Of a stretch of 64,000 bases of DNA, positions 30,744 through 39,456 are shown in pieces. A program made the position numbers and the translations under genes. Each line of letters opens with the position of its first letter. Position 1 is the stretch's first letter. The notes beneath the pieces were generated by a model. The model was not told the DNA's origin and did not search any database. It saw nothing but the letters and a program-made list of their open reading frames with translations. Source of the DNA: Fodinibius salinus (GTDB taxonomy: Bacteria; Bacteroidota; Rhodothermia; Balneolales; Balneolaceae); the NCBI RefSeq assembly GCF_008124865.1, contig NZ_VNHY01000004.1:124001-188000 (forward strand), written 5' to 3'.

Positions 30744-31223
30744 ATGGGACAGCTAATAGGATATAACACAGATCAGGATCACAACTTGGGCTTTATTGAT
30801 GCTGATAGGATAAAAAAGCTTGCTAAAGAAAGAAATCGCATCCGTCAGCAGCTTTCGGAGTTTACGACGCCCCAAGAACGCAGAGATTTTGTAGCCCAAT
30901 TTGGCGCGGTAGATCGTATTGGTACGACGCCTCAAGAAATGGCCTATTTCTATACCGGCGAAGATGATTTTAAGCATAAAAATGTATCTGCCAACCACCA
31001 GCGATTTTTAGATGAATTAATGCCGTGGTTGGAACAAAAAATGGCAAAGCGCCAGCCGGATATTACAACACAGAACGAAAATCAACCGTCGGTACCGCAA
31101 AATAATAACCAAAACAATATCCAGGCAGGCTTTGGCGGATTTAATTTATCTCCTACAACTATAGGCATAGCCGCAGGCGGTGCAGTACTGCTTACAACCG
31201 GCATACTATTACTAAGTAATTAA
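30744..31223 (+). CDS. Tail-anchored virion protein, paralogue 1
   Basis: 159 residues. Residues ~27-100 (RIRQQLSEFTTPQERRDFVA ... GEDDFKHKNVSANHQRFLDE) are about half identical to the next gene product. C-terminal helix GIAAGGAVLLTTGILLLSN. Tandem duplication. Confidence 0.65.
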   Translation: MGQLIGYNTDQDHNLGFIDADRIKKLAKERNRIRQQLSEFTTPQERRDFVAQFGAVDRIGTTPQEMAYFYTGEDDFKHKNVSANHQRFLDELMPWLEQKMAKRQPDITTQNENQPSVPQNNNQNNIQAGFGGFNLSPTTIGIAAGGAVLLTTGILLLSN

Positions 31224-31226
31224 AAA

Positions 31227-31724
31227 ATGGGAAAACTACTAGGTGCTGACATACAAAATGATGATGAGTTAGGTGCAGCAGCAGCTATTGCTACAGGTGC
31301 AGCTACGCTCTATAACATTGGCCGTAATATATTTGGCGGTAGAGATGACTGTACAGCAGCTAAGAAAAAAAATGAGCAGAAAATACGCCAGCTGTTACAG
31401 CAATTTACAACGCTTCAAGAACGTAAACGATTTGTACAAAAATTTAATGCGCTAGATCGTATTGGTGCAAGTCCGCGAAGTATGGCAAGATTCTGGATTG
31501 GTGAAGATGATTGTAAGCACAAAAATGTATCTGATAACCATCAGCGATACTTAGATGAGCTTATTCCATGGATTCAACAAAAAGTAAAGCAGAAGACAAA
31601 TGATAATCCATTAAAAGGGGCTTTTGGTGATTCTGCAGCAGATATATTAGGCGGCATAGGTACTTTTTTAGCGTTAAGCAGTTTTGCGTATTTCGGATAT
31701 GAACAACTTAAAGACAAGGTATAA
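31227..31724 (+). CDS. Tail-anchored virion protein, paralogue 2
   Basis: 165 residues. Carries the same core as its upstream neighbour (TTLQERKRFVQKFNALDRIG ... GEDDCKHKNVSDNHQRYLDE). It also has an alanine/glycine-rich N-terminal hydrophobic stretch and a C-terminal helix (GIGTFLALSSFAYFGYEQL). Confidence 0.65.
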   Translation: MGKLLGADIQNDDELGAAAAIATGAATLYNIGRNIFGGRDDCTAAKKKNEQKIRQLLQQFTTLQERKRFVQKFNALDRIGASPRSMARFWIGEDDCKHKNVSDNHQRYLDELIPWIQQKVKQKTNDNPLKGAFGDSAADILGGIGTFLALSSFAYFGYEQLKDKV

Positions 31725-31726
31725 TT

Positions 31727-32068
31727 ATGTTATTAGCTAAGGAAAAACAAGACGAGCACGATCACAGTTTAGGTGAATGGTTTGAAGATGTCGGCCAAGG
31801 AGATTTTGCTAAAAATCTCGAAAATACCGCTGATACGGTTAACAAAGTCAGCAGTTCAAGCTCACGCATTGCAAGCAGCATACAAAGTATATTTGGCGGC
31901 GGTGGCAGCGACGGTGGCGGCAGTGGATCAGGGTCAGTGCCGGCAATTAAAATTAGTTCTCAACCGGCGGGGCAAGGCGGTTCTAACGTGCTGTTATATA
32001 CCGGTATTGGTGTAGGGCTACTATCACTGGCGGGAACAGTCTATTACATCTCACAACAAAATAATTAA
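31727..32068 (+). CDS. Small tail-anchored membrane protein
   Basis: 113 residues. Ser/Gly-rich middle (GGGGSDGGGSGSGS) and C-terminal helix (VLLYTGIGVGLLSLAGTVYYI). Two bases before the next gene. Probably a minor virion membrane protein. Confidence 0.6.
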   Translation: MLLAKEKQDEHDHSLGEWFEDVGQGDFAKNLENTADTVNKVSSSSSRIASSIQSIFGGGGSDGGGSGSGSVPAIKISSQPAGQGGSNVLLYTGIGVGLLSLAGTVYYISQQNN

Positions 32069-32070
32069 TT

Positions 32071-32706
32071 ATGCCACGGTTAGCAGAGCAGAGTTCTAGC
32101 ATACAGTCATCGAATGATAATTTATCTGGCTTCTTGTTCTTTGGCGGCTCTCACGAGCGAAATAAAGAAGCATTTAACGCCGCTCCCGATGACCAGGTAA
32201 CAGTTTTCTTTGATGCCGGTTTTAATGGTAAATCAATGTCATTTCCACCAGGCGCTTTTAAACTGTTTGGAAAAAAGAATAGAGATGAAATTTCATCTAT
32301 TAAGGTTCCCAAAGGGTTAAAACTTGAAGTTTGGACCGGCGGCCCTCCCTCCCATCCGGATTTAGGACCAGACTCAAACCCACGGAAAAAGAAAGAATTT
32401 ACTTCATCCGTAGCCTATGTAGGCGACGAACTAAACGACAAAATTGATACACTGCGTGTTTCTATTTACGCATCAGCAAAAGAGCAACAAACAGGATTTG
32501 ATTTTGGCGGCGATGAATCAAGCACTACGACAAATGGCGAATCTGAATCTACAACTACCGCACCCGACAACACACAAAGCAGTAACGGGCAACCCGACAC
32601 CACGCAACCCGAACCCCCAGGACAAGGCAATACGCTAATGTATGCCATAATAGGCGTCGGGGCGGTTACCGCTATTGGATCAGCCGTACTATTAACAAGA
32701 AACTAA
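32071..32706 (+). CDS. Beta-gamma-crystallin-like tail-anchored protein
   Basis: 211 residues. Residues ~45-130 read like a beta-gamma-crystallin pair of Greek keys: VTVFFDAGFNGKSMSFPPG, DEISSIKVPKGLKLEVW, then FTSSVAYVGDELNDKIDTLR. A Ser/Thr linker with QPDTTQPEPPGQG leads to a C-terminal helix (MYAIIGVGAVTAIGSAVLL). Such domains bind calcium or surface ligands, so a receptor or spike-base role is plausible. Confidence 0.6.
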   Translation: MPRLAEQSSSIQSSNDNLSGFLFFGGSHERNKEAFNAAPDDQVTVFFDAGFNGKSMSFPPGAFKLFGKKNRDEISSIKVPKGLKLEVWTGGPPSHPDLGPDSNPRKKKEFTSSVAYVGDELNDKIDTLRVSIYASAKEQQTGFDFGGDESSTTTNGESESTTTAPDNTQSSNGQPDTTQPEPPGQGNTLMYAIIGVGAVTAIGSAVLLTRN

Positions 32707-32716
32707 TTTATTTGTT

Positions 32717-32965
32717 ATGCCACTACTTACCCAAAACGGTTCCACGATAGAAACAGATTTACTTAGCGATAGCAGTGCCAACAGCGAAAGTCCGTGTACC
32801 GCTATCATTAATCAAGACAATGGCACAGATAAACCCGACACCACGCAACCCGAAACGCCACAAGTAAATTGCAAATGGCTGTACGACTGGATGCAAAAAG
32901 AGTGGGTGCCGTGGGCCGTGGCCGCTGGATTTGGCATTCTTTGGATAACAAAAGGCAGTAATTAA
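32717..32965 (+). CDS. Small tail-anchored protein
   Basis: 82 residues. Short soluble part, linker KPDTTQPETPQ, then a C-terminal helix (WVPWAVAAGFGILWIT). No domain seen. Confidence 0.55.
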   Translation: MPLLTQNGSTIETDLLSDSSANSESPCTAIINQDNGTDKPDTTQPETPQVNCKWLYDWMQKEWVPWAVAAGFGILWITKGSN

Positions 32966-32969
32966 GCAA

Positions 32970-33239
32970 ATGGCACAAAACAATACCAACATACCAACAA
33001 TTAACTTAAAAGGCATTGGCGCCGGAGAGGTACGCGTAGATGAGATTACAAATACTACACGTACGATTATCAACGAATTTCGAAAATTGAACGGTAAAGA
33101 GCCGCTGGAAGTGGAACAGGATAGTTCTGATACAACCATATCCCAAACGGACGTTAATTGGGCAAAGATGCGCAAATATGGTCTTTATACCATTGGCGGT
33201 GTTACGGCAGTCTATTTAATTGGCAAAGCTTTAGAATAA
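32970..33239 (+). CDS. Small tail-anchored protein
   Basis: 89 residues with a C-terminal helix (YGLYTIGGVTAVYLIGKAL). Stop overlaps the next start by one base (TAATG). Confidence 0.55.
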   Translation: MAQNNTNIPTINLKGIGAGEVRVDEITNTTRTIINEFRKLNGKEPLEVEQDSSDTTISQTDVNWAKMRKYGLYTIGGVTAVYLIGKALE

Positions 33240-33988
33240 TGCAAAAACAAAAAATAGCAACATTAGGTAACGACAATGTGCTTGCTGACAGCAACAGTTT
33301 AGCAGGTACTTTTTCTCCCGATATCGTTTCGGTAAAGGTTGTGAACCGATTTCCGTCAAAGGGATTGCCGCCTAAAGGCGTTCCTTTTTCACTTGAAGTG
33401 CAAGTAGATGTAGATCGTACAATTGGCAGCCAGGCACGGGAATTTTATACCGGATGGTTGCTTACTGTTAATGCCGCCCGTTGCCCTGATGTAGTAGTTG
33501 CAGCGCGAACGGCTTATACCGCTGATCCCAAAGTATTAGCAATATCTGATGTCATTACTGATATCACAAAAGGCTGTGTAGGCAGTGTTAAGCTTTCATT
33601 TCCAAAATCATATCGTCCAAGCGAAAAAGATTGGATTCAACTAGAAGTATATGATGAAGGGACATCAAAAGAATCTATTAAAAACGGAAATACAGATCCT
33701 CTATATATCGGAGAGAAATTTCAACCGCGACTTAGTTATGAGCAAGGTGTCGCAACGGGAGTGTATGAACAGAAAACAGGTGTGTTGGGCTTTCAGCAAG
33801 GTTCCCTTAATCCCTTTGCCGGTGCCTTTAGCGGCGTAGGCAATACTGTGAAAAGCCTTACTGTCTTAATTGCCGTAGGAACCGGCGGGTACCTGCTGTG
33901 GAAGAACGGCGAAAATATCCAAGAATATATTGATGATAAGATAGATGCCGCAAAGCCTTCAAATATTAAAAAGAAATTAACCAAATGA
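33239..33988 (+). CDS. Beta-rich membrane-anchored virion protein
   Basis: 249 residues from ATG 33239. Residues 25-190 are beta-rich with an Ig-like rhythm and two Cys (ARCPDVV, KGCVGSV). Near the C-terminus lies a helix (TVKSLTVLIAVGTGGYLLW) followed by a basic tail. Larger than its neighbours; candidate minor capsid or membrane-capsid linker. Confidence 0.55.
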   Translation: MQKQKIATLGNDNVLADSNSLAGTFSPDIVSVKVVNRFPSKGLPPKGVPFSLEVQVDVDRTIGSQAREFYTGWLLTVNAARCPDVVVAARTAYTADPKVLAISDVITDITKGCVGSVKLSFPKSYRPSEKDWIQLEVYDEGTSKESIKNGNTDPLYIGEKFQPRLSYEQGVATGVYEQKTGVLGFQQGSLNPFAGAFSGVGNTVKSLTVLIAVGTGGYLLWKNGENIQEYIDDKIDAAKPSNIKKKLTK

Positions 33989-34398
33989 GCAGAGTAGGCG
34001 ACATAGAAGAAGCCCAGGTTATTGACGAAGAAACGTTGCCGCTTTCCGGCAATGGCAACGGCAGTACGTGGATCCAATGGCTGGCAAAACAAGCCGATAA
34101 TATTACATCCGGAAATCGCGGCGGCTGGGTTACCGAAGCTCTGATACTTGCAGATCTGACAGATAATGAAGAACAGCTTAAATCTGCCTATCAGGCTAAT
34201 AAACAAGCTATTGACAACTACTTTGAACAGGTTGATGTAGAGAAAATTATCAACGATGCCGGACCAGGCATTCAAAAACGCCTGCAAAAAGGAATTACAG
34301 AAACAGTGAAAAATAACGTACCCGGTTTTTTGGCCGGAACTATTGTAGCTGCCGGATCGATAATTGCAATCAAAAAGTACAGAGATAGCAATGATTAG
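33985..34398 (+). CDS. Tail-anchored protein
   Basis: 137 residues, helical, with C-terminal helix VPGFLAGTIVAAGSIIAI and a short basic tail. Overlaps both neighbours (ATGA upstream, 8 bases downstream). Confidence 0.55.
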   Translation: MSRVGDIEEAQVIDEETLPLSGNGNGSTWIQWLAKQADNITSGNRGGWVTEALILADLTDNEEQLKSAYQANKQAIDNYFEQVDVEKIINDAGPGIQKRLQKGITETVKNNVPGFLAGTIVAAGSIIAIKKYRDSND

Positions 34399-37300
34399 TA
34401 CCGCTGAACTTGCTAATACAGAATTTGAGGGGATTACACTGCCAGATCCATACGGCGATTTCTTAGGCGAAATTCCCAATGATGCTTCTATGTCTATTTG
34501 GGGTCCGCCCGGTTCCGGCAAATCTACATTTGCTATTGCACTGGCATTGATATTAGCAGATAAAGTGGGTAAAGGCATTTATTGCAGCAGTGAGGAAGGA
34601 CCGGGGCCATCCATGAAAAGCAAAATTAAACGCTTAAAGGCCGAGCATGATAATGTACTTGTTTCCGATTATGAAGGTATTGAAAGGTTAAAATCTGCCG
34701 TAGAATTTAGCCATTCAAACTTTGTAGTGGTTGACAGCATCAGTAAGAGCGCAATAACCGTAGCCGAATTTGAAGAGTTTTTGGACTGGTGTAAAAAACA
34801 GGATGTCATTTCCATATTCATCCTTCATACTACCAAAGAGGGTACCTATAAAGGTCATACCGAATTTATCCACAATCCGGATATCGAAATTAAGGTAGAA
34901 GACGGTTTGGCAAAGATTGATAACAAAAACCGCTTTCAAGAAACACCCCGCGAAATGGAAGTGGAGTTTGAGCGGGATGCGGCAGACGGCAGACGACAGA
35001 CGGCGGATGACAGCAGCAGAAAAAATCCAGAAGAAGATGAACGATATCGGAACCGTGTAATTATAGAGCATTTTCAACTAGATACATATAGAGATGCTGA
35101 CTTCGATTATTTTAAAAAATGGTTAAAAGAAAATTACCCCGACCGCAAAGATGAAGCTTCGGAAATATGGGATACGCCGAAGTATGGATATGATCGTCCG
35201 GATCCGAAAGCGGATCGCGAAAACCCCACAACCGCTGGAAGTGATTTAGTTGGCATTCCGTTTATCGAAAACCCCGGTAAAGAGCTGCGGGAAAACCGTG
35301 GTGTTAAGCCCGACGAGATATATCAGATGGTTACTGATATGATCATTAATACCATTGAAGATAAAGGTCATTTACCATGGCAAATGGCATGGGATGACAG
35401 CAGCCTAAGCGGTGGGAAAACTGCAACAAACTTTGTTAGCGGCAACGCCTACCGAGGTATAAACTTTTTTATGCTCAACTTTCGTCAGGTTATAAATGAT
35501 GACGGAGAGCTGACGCTTGAAATGATCAATTTTGATAACCCTTATTTCCTCACATTTAACCAGGTAGATGATTTAGGCGGTAAAGTAAAAGAAGATAGTC
35601 GCGGCCAAAAGGTTATATATTTTACTAAGCTGTATAAGATCGAGCAAGAGGATCCCGAAATTGATTTCGGAACGTATAGCTTGGATGAAATGATCGAGTT
35701 TGTAAAGGAAAATTACGATGACATTAACCGTACCGGTGGCCGTTCCCCAGAGCAGGTTGCAAAAAGCAAATATATCCCAATTCTAAAATACTATAATGTA
35801 TTCCATGCCAGTGATATTGAAGGCATAGATTGGGGGGAACTGCCTAAAAATGAGAATGCTGATAAGTCAACCGAATTAAAAATTAAGGTGGCAAAAGCTA
35901 TTTACGACCACTATCCCAATGCTCCGGAGATAAAGCATACAGAACCGCGGGCATACTATCAGCCGGATATGGATTTCATTAACATGCCGCCACTGGATCG
36001 GTTTGATGAAGAGCAATTTTACCATACAACGCTTTTCCACGAAGCAGTACATAGCACTGGGCATAAAAGCCGATTGGATAGGAATTTGAAAGGTGGCAAA
36101 ACGAAAGCCTTATATGCCAAAGAGGAACTAATTGCTGAAATGGGCGCGGTTTATCTGTGCTCTGAAAGTGGGATTTTATTTAAGACTCTTGATAACAGCG
36201 CAAAGTATTTACAGAGCTGGAACAAACGGCTGGTTGGCAAAATGAAAGATGATAACCGGTTCTTTTTCCGAGCTGCATCCCGTGCACAAGCCGCGGCCGA
36301 TCATATTTTGGACCGCAACGAAGACGGCGTGCCAGCATATCGAGCTGATGTAAGTTTAGATAATCGCGAAAACCCCACAACCGATACACAGTGCCTTGTC
36401 AGCGCCAAAGCACAAACCAATGAAGAAAAAAACGGCATTGAGATCCAGTTTAGCGACGCACCGCCCAAGTGGGTCCGTGATCAGCTAACAGACAACGGCT
36501 TTACTTTTTACAATCCCAATGATGGGGAATCCTTTTGGGCCGCCGAAAAAACATCTAAGCGTAAGCAAGTGATTGAATCTATTGCCGGTGATTTAGACCA
36601 GGCAGTTGTTAAATGGAAACCAAAGACTGACAAGCAACCCGACACCACACAACCTACATCCTCCGAAGCCTCGGCGCAGGAGGGCGAAAACACAGAGACC
36701 GATAACGCGCAAGTTAAAACAGATTCTGTTGATGTAGAGGTCAAACACGTTCTAGGCAACAAAACCACCGTCGATTTTAAGGCTGATGGATCCATACAGG
36801 AACAAGGCCGGTATGCCATTGTGGAAGCTGCTGATCTCATTCCATCCCACAACAAAGATTGTACGCCAAACAGCGCCCATAAAATTAGCAAGGGCCAGCC
36901 CCGGGATCGCAGCCTAGATGCACTATGCAGCCAGCCCAAATTTATTGCGCAAAATCTTAATCCCACGTCTATCACACGGGGTAATCTGGCGTTCAACGGT
37001 GCCCCTACCACCCTGCCCGATATTCAACATATCCAGGGTAACGGACGTGGCATAGCTCTTGAAATTGTCTATGACGAGCACCCACAAAACGCTAAGAAAT
37101 ATGTCAATTACTTAGAAGATAACGCCGCAGATTGGGGGTTCACGAAATCCGAAATAGAAGAATTTAAACAACCGGTATTAATACGCATTCTGGACGTATC
37201 CAAAGACCGTGCCATTGAACTAGGCAATGTGGTAGATACCAGTCAAGCCAAAATGAGTAAGGTTGATCAAGGCAAGGCTTATATTCGCAATCTCCCCAAA

Positions 37301-38593
37301 GACCAAAAACAAGTAATTGGCAATTTAATCAATAATTCCAGCGGCGAAACGCTGGGCGAAGTGATTAATGATGTAGGTTTACGCATCATGGATCAGTTCG
37401 AGGATTTAGACCGGCAGGGACTAGTAGAAGAAAACAGCCTGACCAGTGAAGGGAAAGACTTTTTACGATCAGTGTTTGCCGGACTTGTTTTTGATTCTGA
37501 TGAAAACAAGCAAGCGCTGCAACACTTTATGAATTTGAAGCACACGCAAAAAGCAGGATTGCAGCGGGCATACGGAAATATCATCCCGTTTATTGATACC
37601 GATGCCGATCTGACGCCTACTATTCAAAAGGCGGTTGAAATTACAGCACAAGTGCAGCAAAAAGATGGTATTGATACCGTCCGCGACTTTATGAGTCAAT
37701 CCGATGCTTTTAGCGGTGCCAATAAAGATGAGTTTTCAGAGCAACAGGCACAGCTGGCACGCTTTCTACTTGATGCGGATACCCAAAAAGCCATTCGCAA
37801 TGGTTTTCGAATGTATCAGTATAAGATTAACGGCAAAGAAGATCTGTTTAATCCGATTGAAAAAGTCTCTCCGGAAAAGGCCTTTAAAGATGCTTTTGTA
37901 GAGCGGATTCGTATTAATCCTGATGGGGAGCAAGTGAAACTGCAGGCGGTATCTGAATTTGATACCGGTGAAATTATACGCGATTTCTATGACACTGATA
38001 AGTACGAAGTGGTTGGCACAAAAGATGATAATTATATCATCAAAAACACCCGCACCGGCAAAAAAGAAAATATAGCACCTGATGTACGACGCTTTGTGCC
38101 TGACCGAAGCGAAACACCTACGATGGAACTGTTCGATGATTTCCGCACAAACCCCAAAGATCCGCTGGTGTATATCGGTTTTACAGAACGCATCCATATT
38201 GATACCGGAAACGGCATGAAGGCCCTAAAAGGTGAATTTCCGACCTTTTTAAGTGATAACAAACTGTACATTGTACCACCAGATAAGGTAGAACAGGTAA
38301 GCGGCGTGGTTGAAGAACAGGATGCCATTGAAGGCTTTGAGGAATGGCATAATTATGATGCTGATGATACTGATTTTGCTATTGACTGGCCCGAAGATGC
38401 ACCGGCAGAACCGATTGGCACAGCATCAAAAATTTGGTATGGATCTGACAAAATTATGCAAGAAGGAGACCAGGAAGGCATGTTTAATTATTATGTACAC
38501 GAATTTGACGCCGGAAAGCGTCCGGCCGTGGTAAAAGGCGATATAATGATTGTTGGGAATATCGACTGGAATAAACGCGGACTACTTAACTAA
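34391..38593 (+). CDS. Giant polyvalent protein: RecA-like ATPase, ArdC, metallopeptidase, ParB-like
   Basis: 1400 residues from ATG 34391. Domains in order: RecA/RadA-like ATPase with Walker A GPPGSGKST at 38-46 and Walker B FVVVDSIS at 111-118; ArdC-type ssDNA-binding antirestriction domain from about 305 (EIYQMVTDMIINTIEDKGHL); zincin peptidase HEAVH at 550-554 with AKEELIAEMGA after it; a GIEIQFSDAPPKWVRDQL module near 690; linker with PDTTQPTSSEASAQEG near 748; DdrB/ParB-like domain at ~810-960 (NLNPTSITRGNL, GNGRGIALEI). The long C-terminal part is unassigned. Polyvalent proteins are thought to enter the host with phage or conjugative DNA and protect it. Confidence 0.75.
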   Translation: MISTAELANTEFEGITLPDPYGDFLGEIPNDASMSIWGPPGSGKSTFAIALALILADKVGKGIYCSSEEGPGPSMKSKIKRLKAEHDNVLVSDYEGIERLKSAVEFSHSNFVVVDSISKSAITVAEFEEFLDWCKKQDVISIFILHTTKEGTYKGHTEFIHNPDIEIKVEDGLAKIDNKNRFQETPREMEVEFERDAADGRRQTADDSSRKNPEEDERYRNRVIIEHFQLDTYRDADFDYFKKWLKENYPDRKDEASEIWDTPKYGYDRPDPKADRENPTTAGSDLVGIPFIENPGKELRENRGVKPDEIYQMVTDMIINTIEDKGHLPWQMAWDDSSLSGGKTATNFVSGNAYRGINFFMLNFRQVINDDGELTLEMINFDNPYFLTFNQVDDLGGKVKEDSRGQKVIYFTKLYKIEQEDPEIDFGTYSLDEMIEFVKENYDDINRTGGRSPEQVAKSKYIPILKYYNVFHASDIEGIDWGELPKNENADKSTELKIKVAKAIYDHYPNAPEIKHTEPRAYYQPDMDFINMPPLDRFDEEQFYHTTLFHEAVHSTGHKSRLDRNLKGGKTKALYAKEELIAEMGAVYLCSESGILFKTLDNSAKYLQSWNKRLVGKMKDDNRFFFRAASRAQAAADHILDRNEDGVPAYRADVSLDNRENPTTDTQCLVSAKAQTNEEKNGIEIQFSDAPPKWVRDQLTDNGFTFYNPNDGESFWAAEKTSKRKQVIESIAGDLDQAVVKWKPKTDKQPDTTQPTSSEASAQEGENTETDNAQVKTDSVDVEVKHVLGNKTTVDFKADGSIQEQGRYAIVEAADLIPSHNKDCTPNSAHKISKGQPRDRSLDALCSQPKFIAQNLNPTSITRGNLAFNGAPTTLPDIQHIQGNGRGIALEIVYDEHPQNAKKYVNYLEDNAADWGFTKSEIEEFKQPVLIRILDVSKDRAIELGNVVDTSQAKMSKVDQGKAYIRNLPKDQKQVIGNLINNSSGETLGEVINDVGLRIMDQFEDLDRQGLVEENSLTSEGKDFLRSVFAGLVFDSDENKQALQHFMNLKHTQKAGLQRAYGNIIPFIDTDADLTPTIQKAVEITAQVQQKDGIDTVRDFMSQSDAFSGANKDEFSEQQAQLARFLLDADTQKAIRNGFRMYQYKINGKEDLFNPIEKVSPEKAFKDAFVERIRINPDGEQVKLQAVSEFDTGEIIRDFYDTDKYEVVGTKDDNYIIKNTRTGKKENIAPDVRRFVPDRSETPTMELFDDFRTNPKDPLVYIGFTERIHIDTGNGMKALKGEFPTFLSDNKLYIVPPDKVEQVSGVVEEQDAIEGFEEWHNYDADDTDFAIDWPEDAPAEPIGTASKIWYGSDKIMQEGDQEGMFNYYVHEFDAGKRPAVVKGDIMIVGNIDWNKRGLLN
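36637..36690 (+). repeat. In-frame linker repeat, copy 2
   Basis: Matches 28926-28980 with a few changes (CCGAAGCCTCGG in place of the perfect palindrome). It encodes the same peptide in an unrelated protein. Confidence 0.7.
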
Positions 38594-38611
38594 AACAACT
38601 AATAGATTTCT

Positions 38612-39358
38612 ATGAAACGTTACGCAAAAAATCCAGCACCGGACGATATCGAAACGCTACAAAATCCGGCAGAATTTGTAATTCAAAACCCAACACCAAA
38701 AACCAATAAGAAAATGGCAAAGAGAAAACGAGACTCTGACGGAAAGTTTAAATCAAAACGAAGTAATCCTATGGATGCTGCAGATGAGTTTGTCGATACC
38801 GGCAAAAATTTATTCATGCAGTATGGCCTTGCGGCTCTGGCATCTACCGGAACCGTAAAGGGTGCGGAATTTCTGATTAATCAAGTTCCTGACATTCCAC
38901 AATGGGCTAAAGAATGGGCAATGATTGCCGGCCCGGCAGCAGCAGGTATTATTGTATCTATGATGGCCGACCGGCGCAATGCTATATGGCAGGGCGTATC
39001 CGGCGGTATGGTTCTTGCAAGCGCCAACGGATTGTCTGACAAGCTGATTAAAGGCGAAAGCCCATCCGGTGCTAAAAATGGCAGCGGTAACGGTGGAGAC
39101 GGCATGTCCGATGGCGTTGTAGAAAAAGGCGATTTAATCGTTAAGCCCGATGGCTATTTGTATGATCAGGACGGTAAGAAAATTGCACGTATAGACGCTG
39201 CCGGAATGCAGGCAGATCCACAAGCAATGCCTGCCGGCAACAATCAAGCAATGGTGCCTGAAACTAACACAGAGCGCGGCAGCTTTTCGCAAAATGACGA
39301 CCATCTGCTGCAAGACAGTACAACGAACTTTGAACAAGGTGAAGTGTTTAATCCCTAA
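38612..39358 (+). CDS. Membrane-associated virion protein
   Basis: 248 residues. Very basic N-terminal ~55 residues (KKMAKRKRDSDGKFKSKR), then two or three hydrophobic segments at about 70-140 (FMQYGLAALASTG, WAMIAGPAAAGIIVSMM, GVSGGMVLASANG), then a Gly-rich polar tail. The basic arm may contact DNA inside a membrane vesicle. Located immediately upstream of the capsid candidates. Confidence 0.55.
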   Translation: MKRYAKNPAPDDIETLQNPAEFVIQNPTPKTNKKMAKRKRDSDGKFKSKRSNPMDAADEFVDTGKNLFMQYGLAALASTGTVKGAEFLINQVPDIPQWAKEWAMIAGPAAAGIIVSMMADRRNAIWQGVSGGMVLASANGLSDKLIKGESPSGAKNGSGNGGDGMSDGVVEKGDLIVKPDGYLYDQDGKKIARIDAAGMQADPQAMPAGNNQAMVPETNTERGSFSQNDDHLLQDSTTNFEQGEVFNP

Positions 39359-39402
39359 TATAAAATTTGCCGCTTTTTGCGGCTTATAAGACGTGGAGTT
39401 GA

Positions 39403-39429
39403 TTCGATTGACTGTTGGGGTTAATCGAA
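39403..39429 (+). promoter_or_regulatory. 5'-leader hairpin with TGTTGGG loop, copy 2
   Basis: Stem TTCGATTGAC / GTTAATCGAA with the same 7-base loop TGTTGGG as at 30246-30252, both preceded by GTTGATTCG. Located 27 bases before the main capsid candidate gene. Stem sequences differ but pairing is kept. Confidence 0.55.
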
Positions 39430-39456
39430 AACTCAAAGACAAAAGAGGAACTCCCT

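Noticed and set aside
33793-34578. 261-codon minus-strand frame
   Set aside because: Covers three plus-strand genes with tight overlaps and shows no domain; antisense shadow.
34391-34960. RecA-like domain as the phage genome-packaging ATPase
   Set aside because: Motifs resemble RecA/RadA (VVVDS) and not FtsK/HerA packaging ATPases, and it is fused to polyvalent domains; kept only as an unassigned ATPase.
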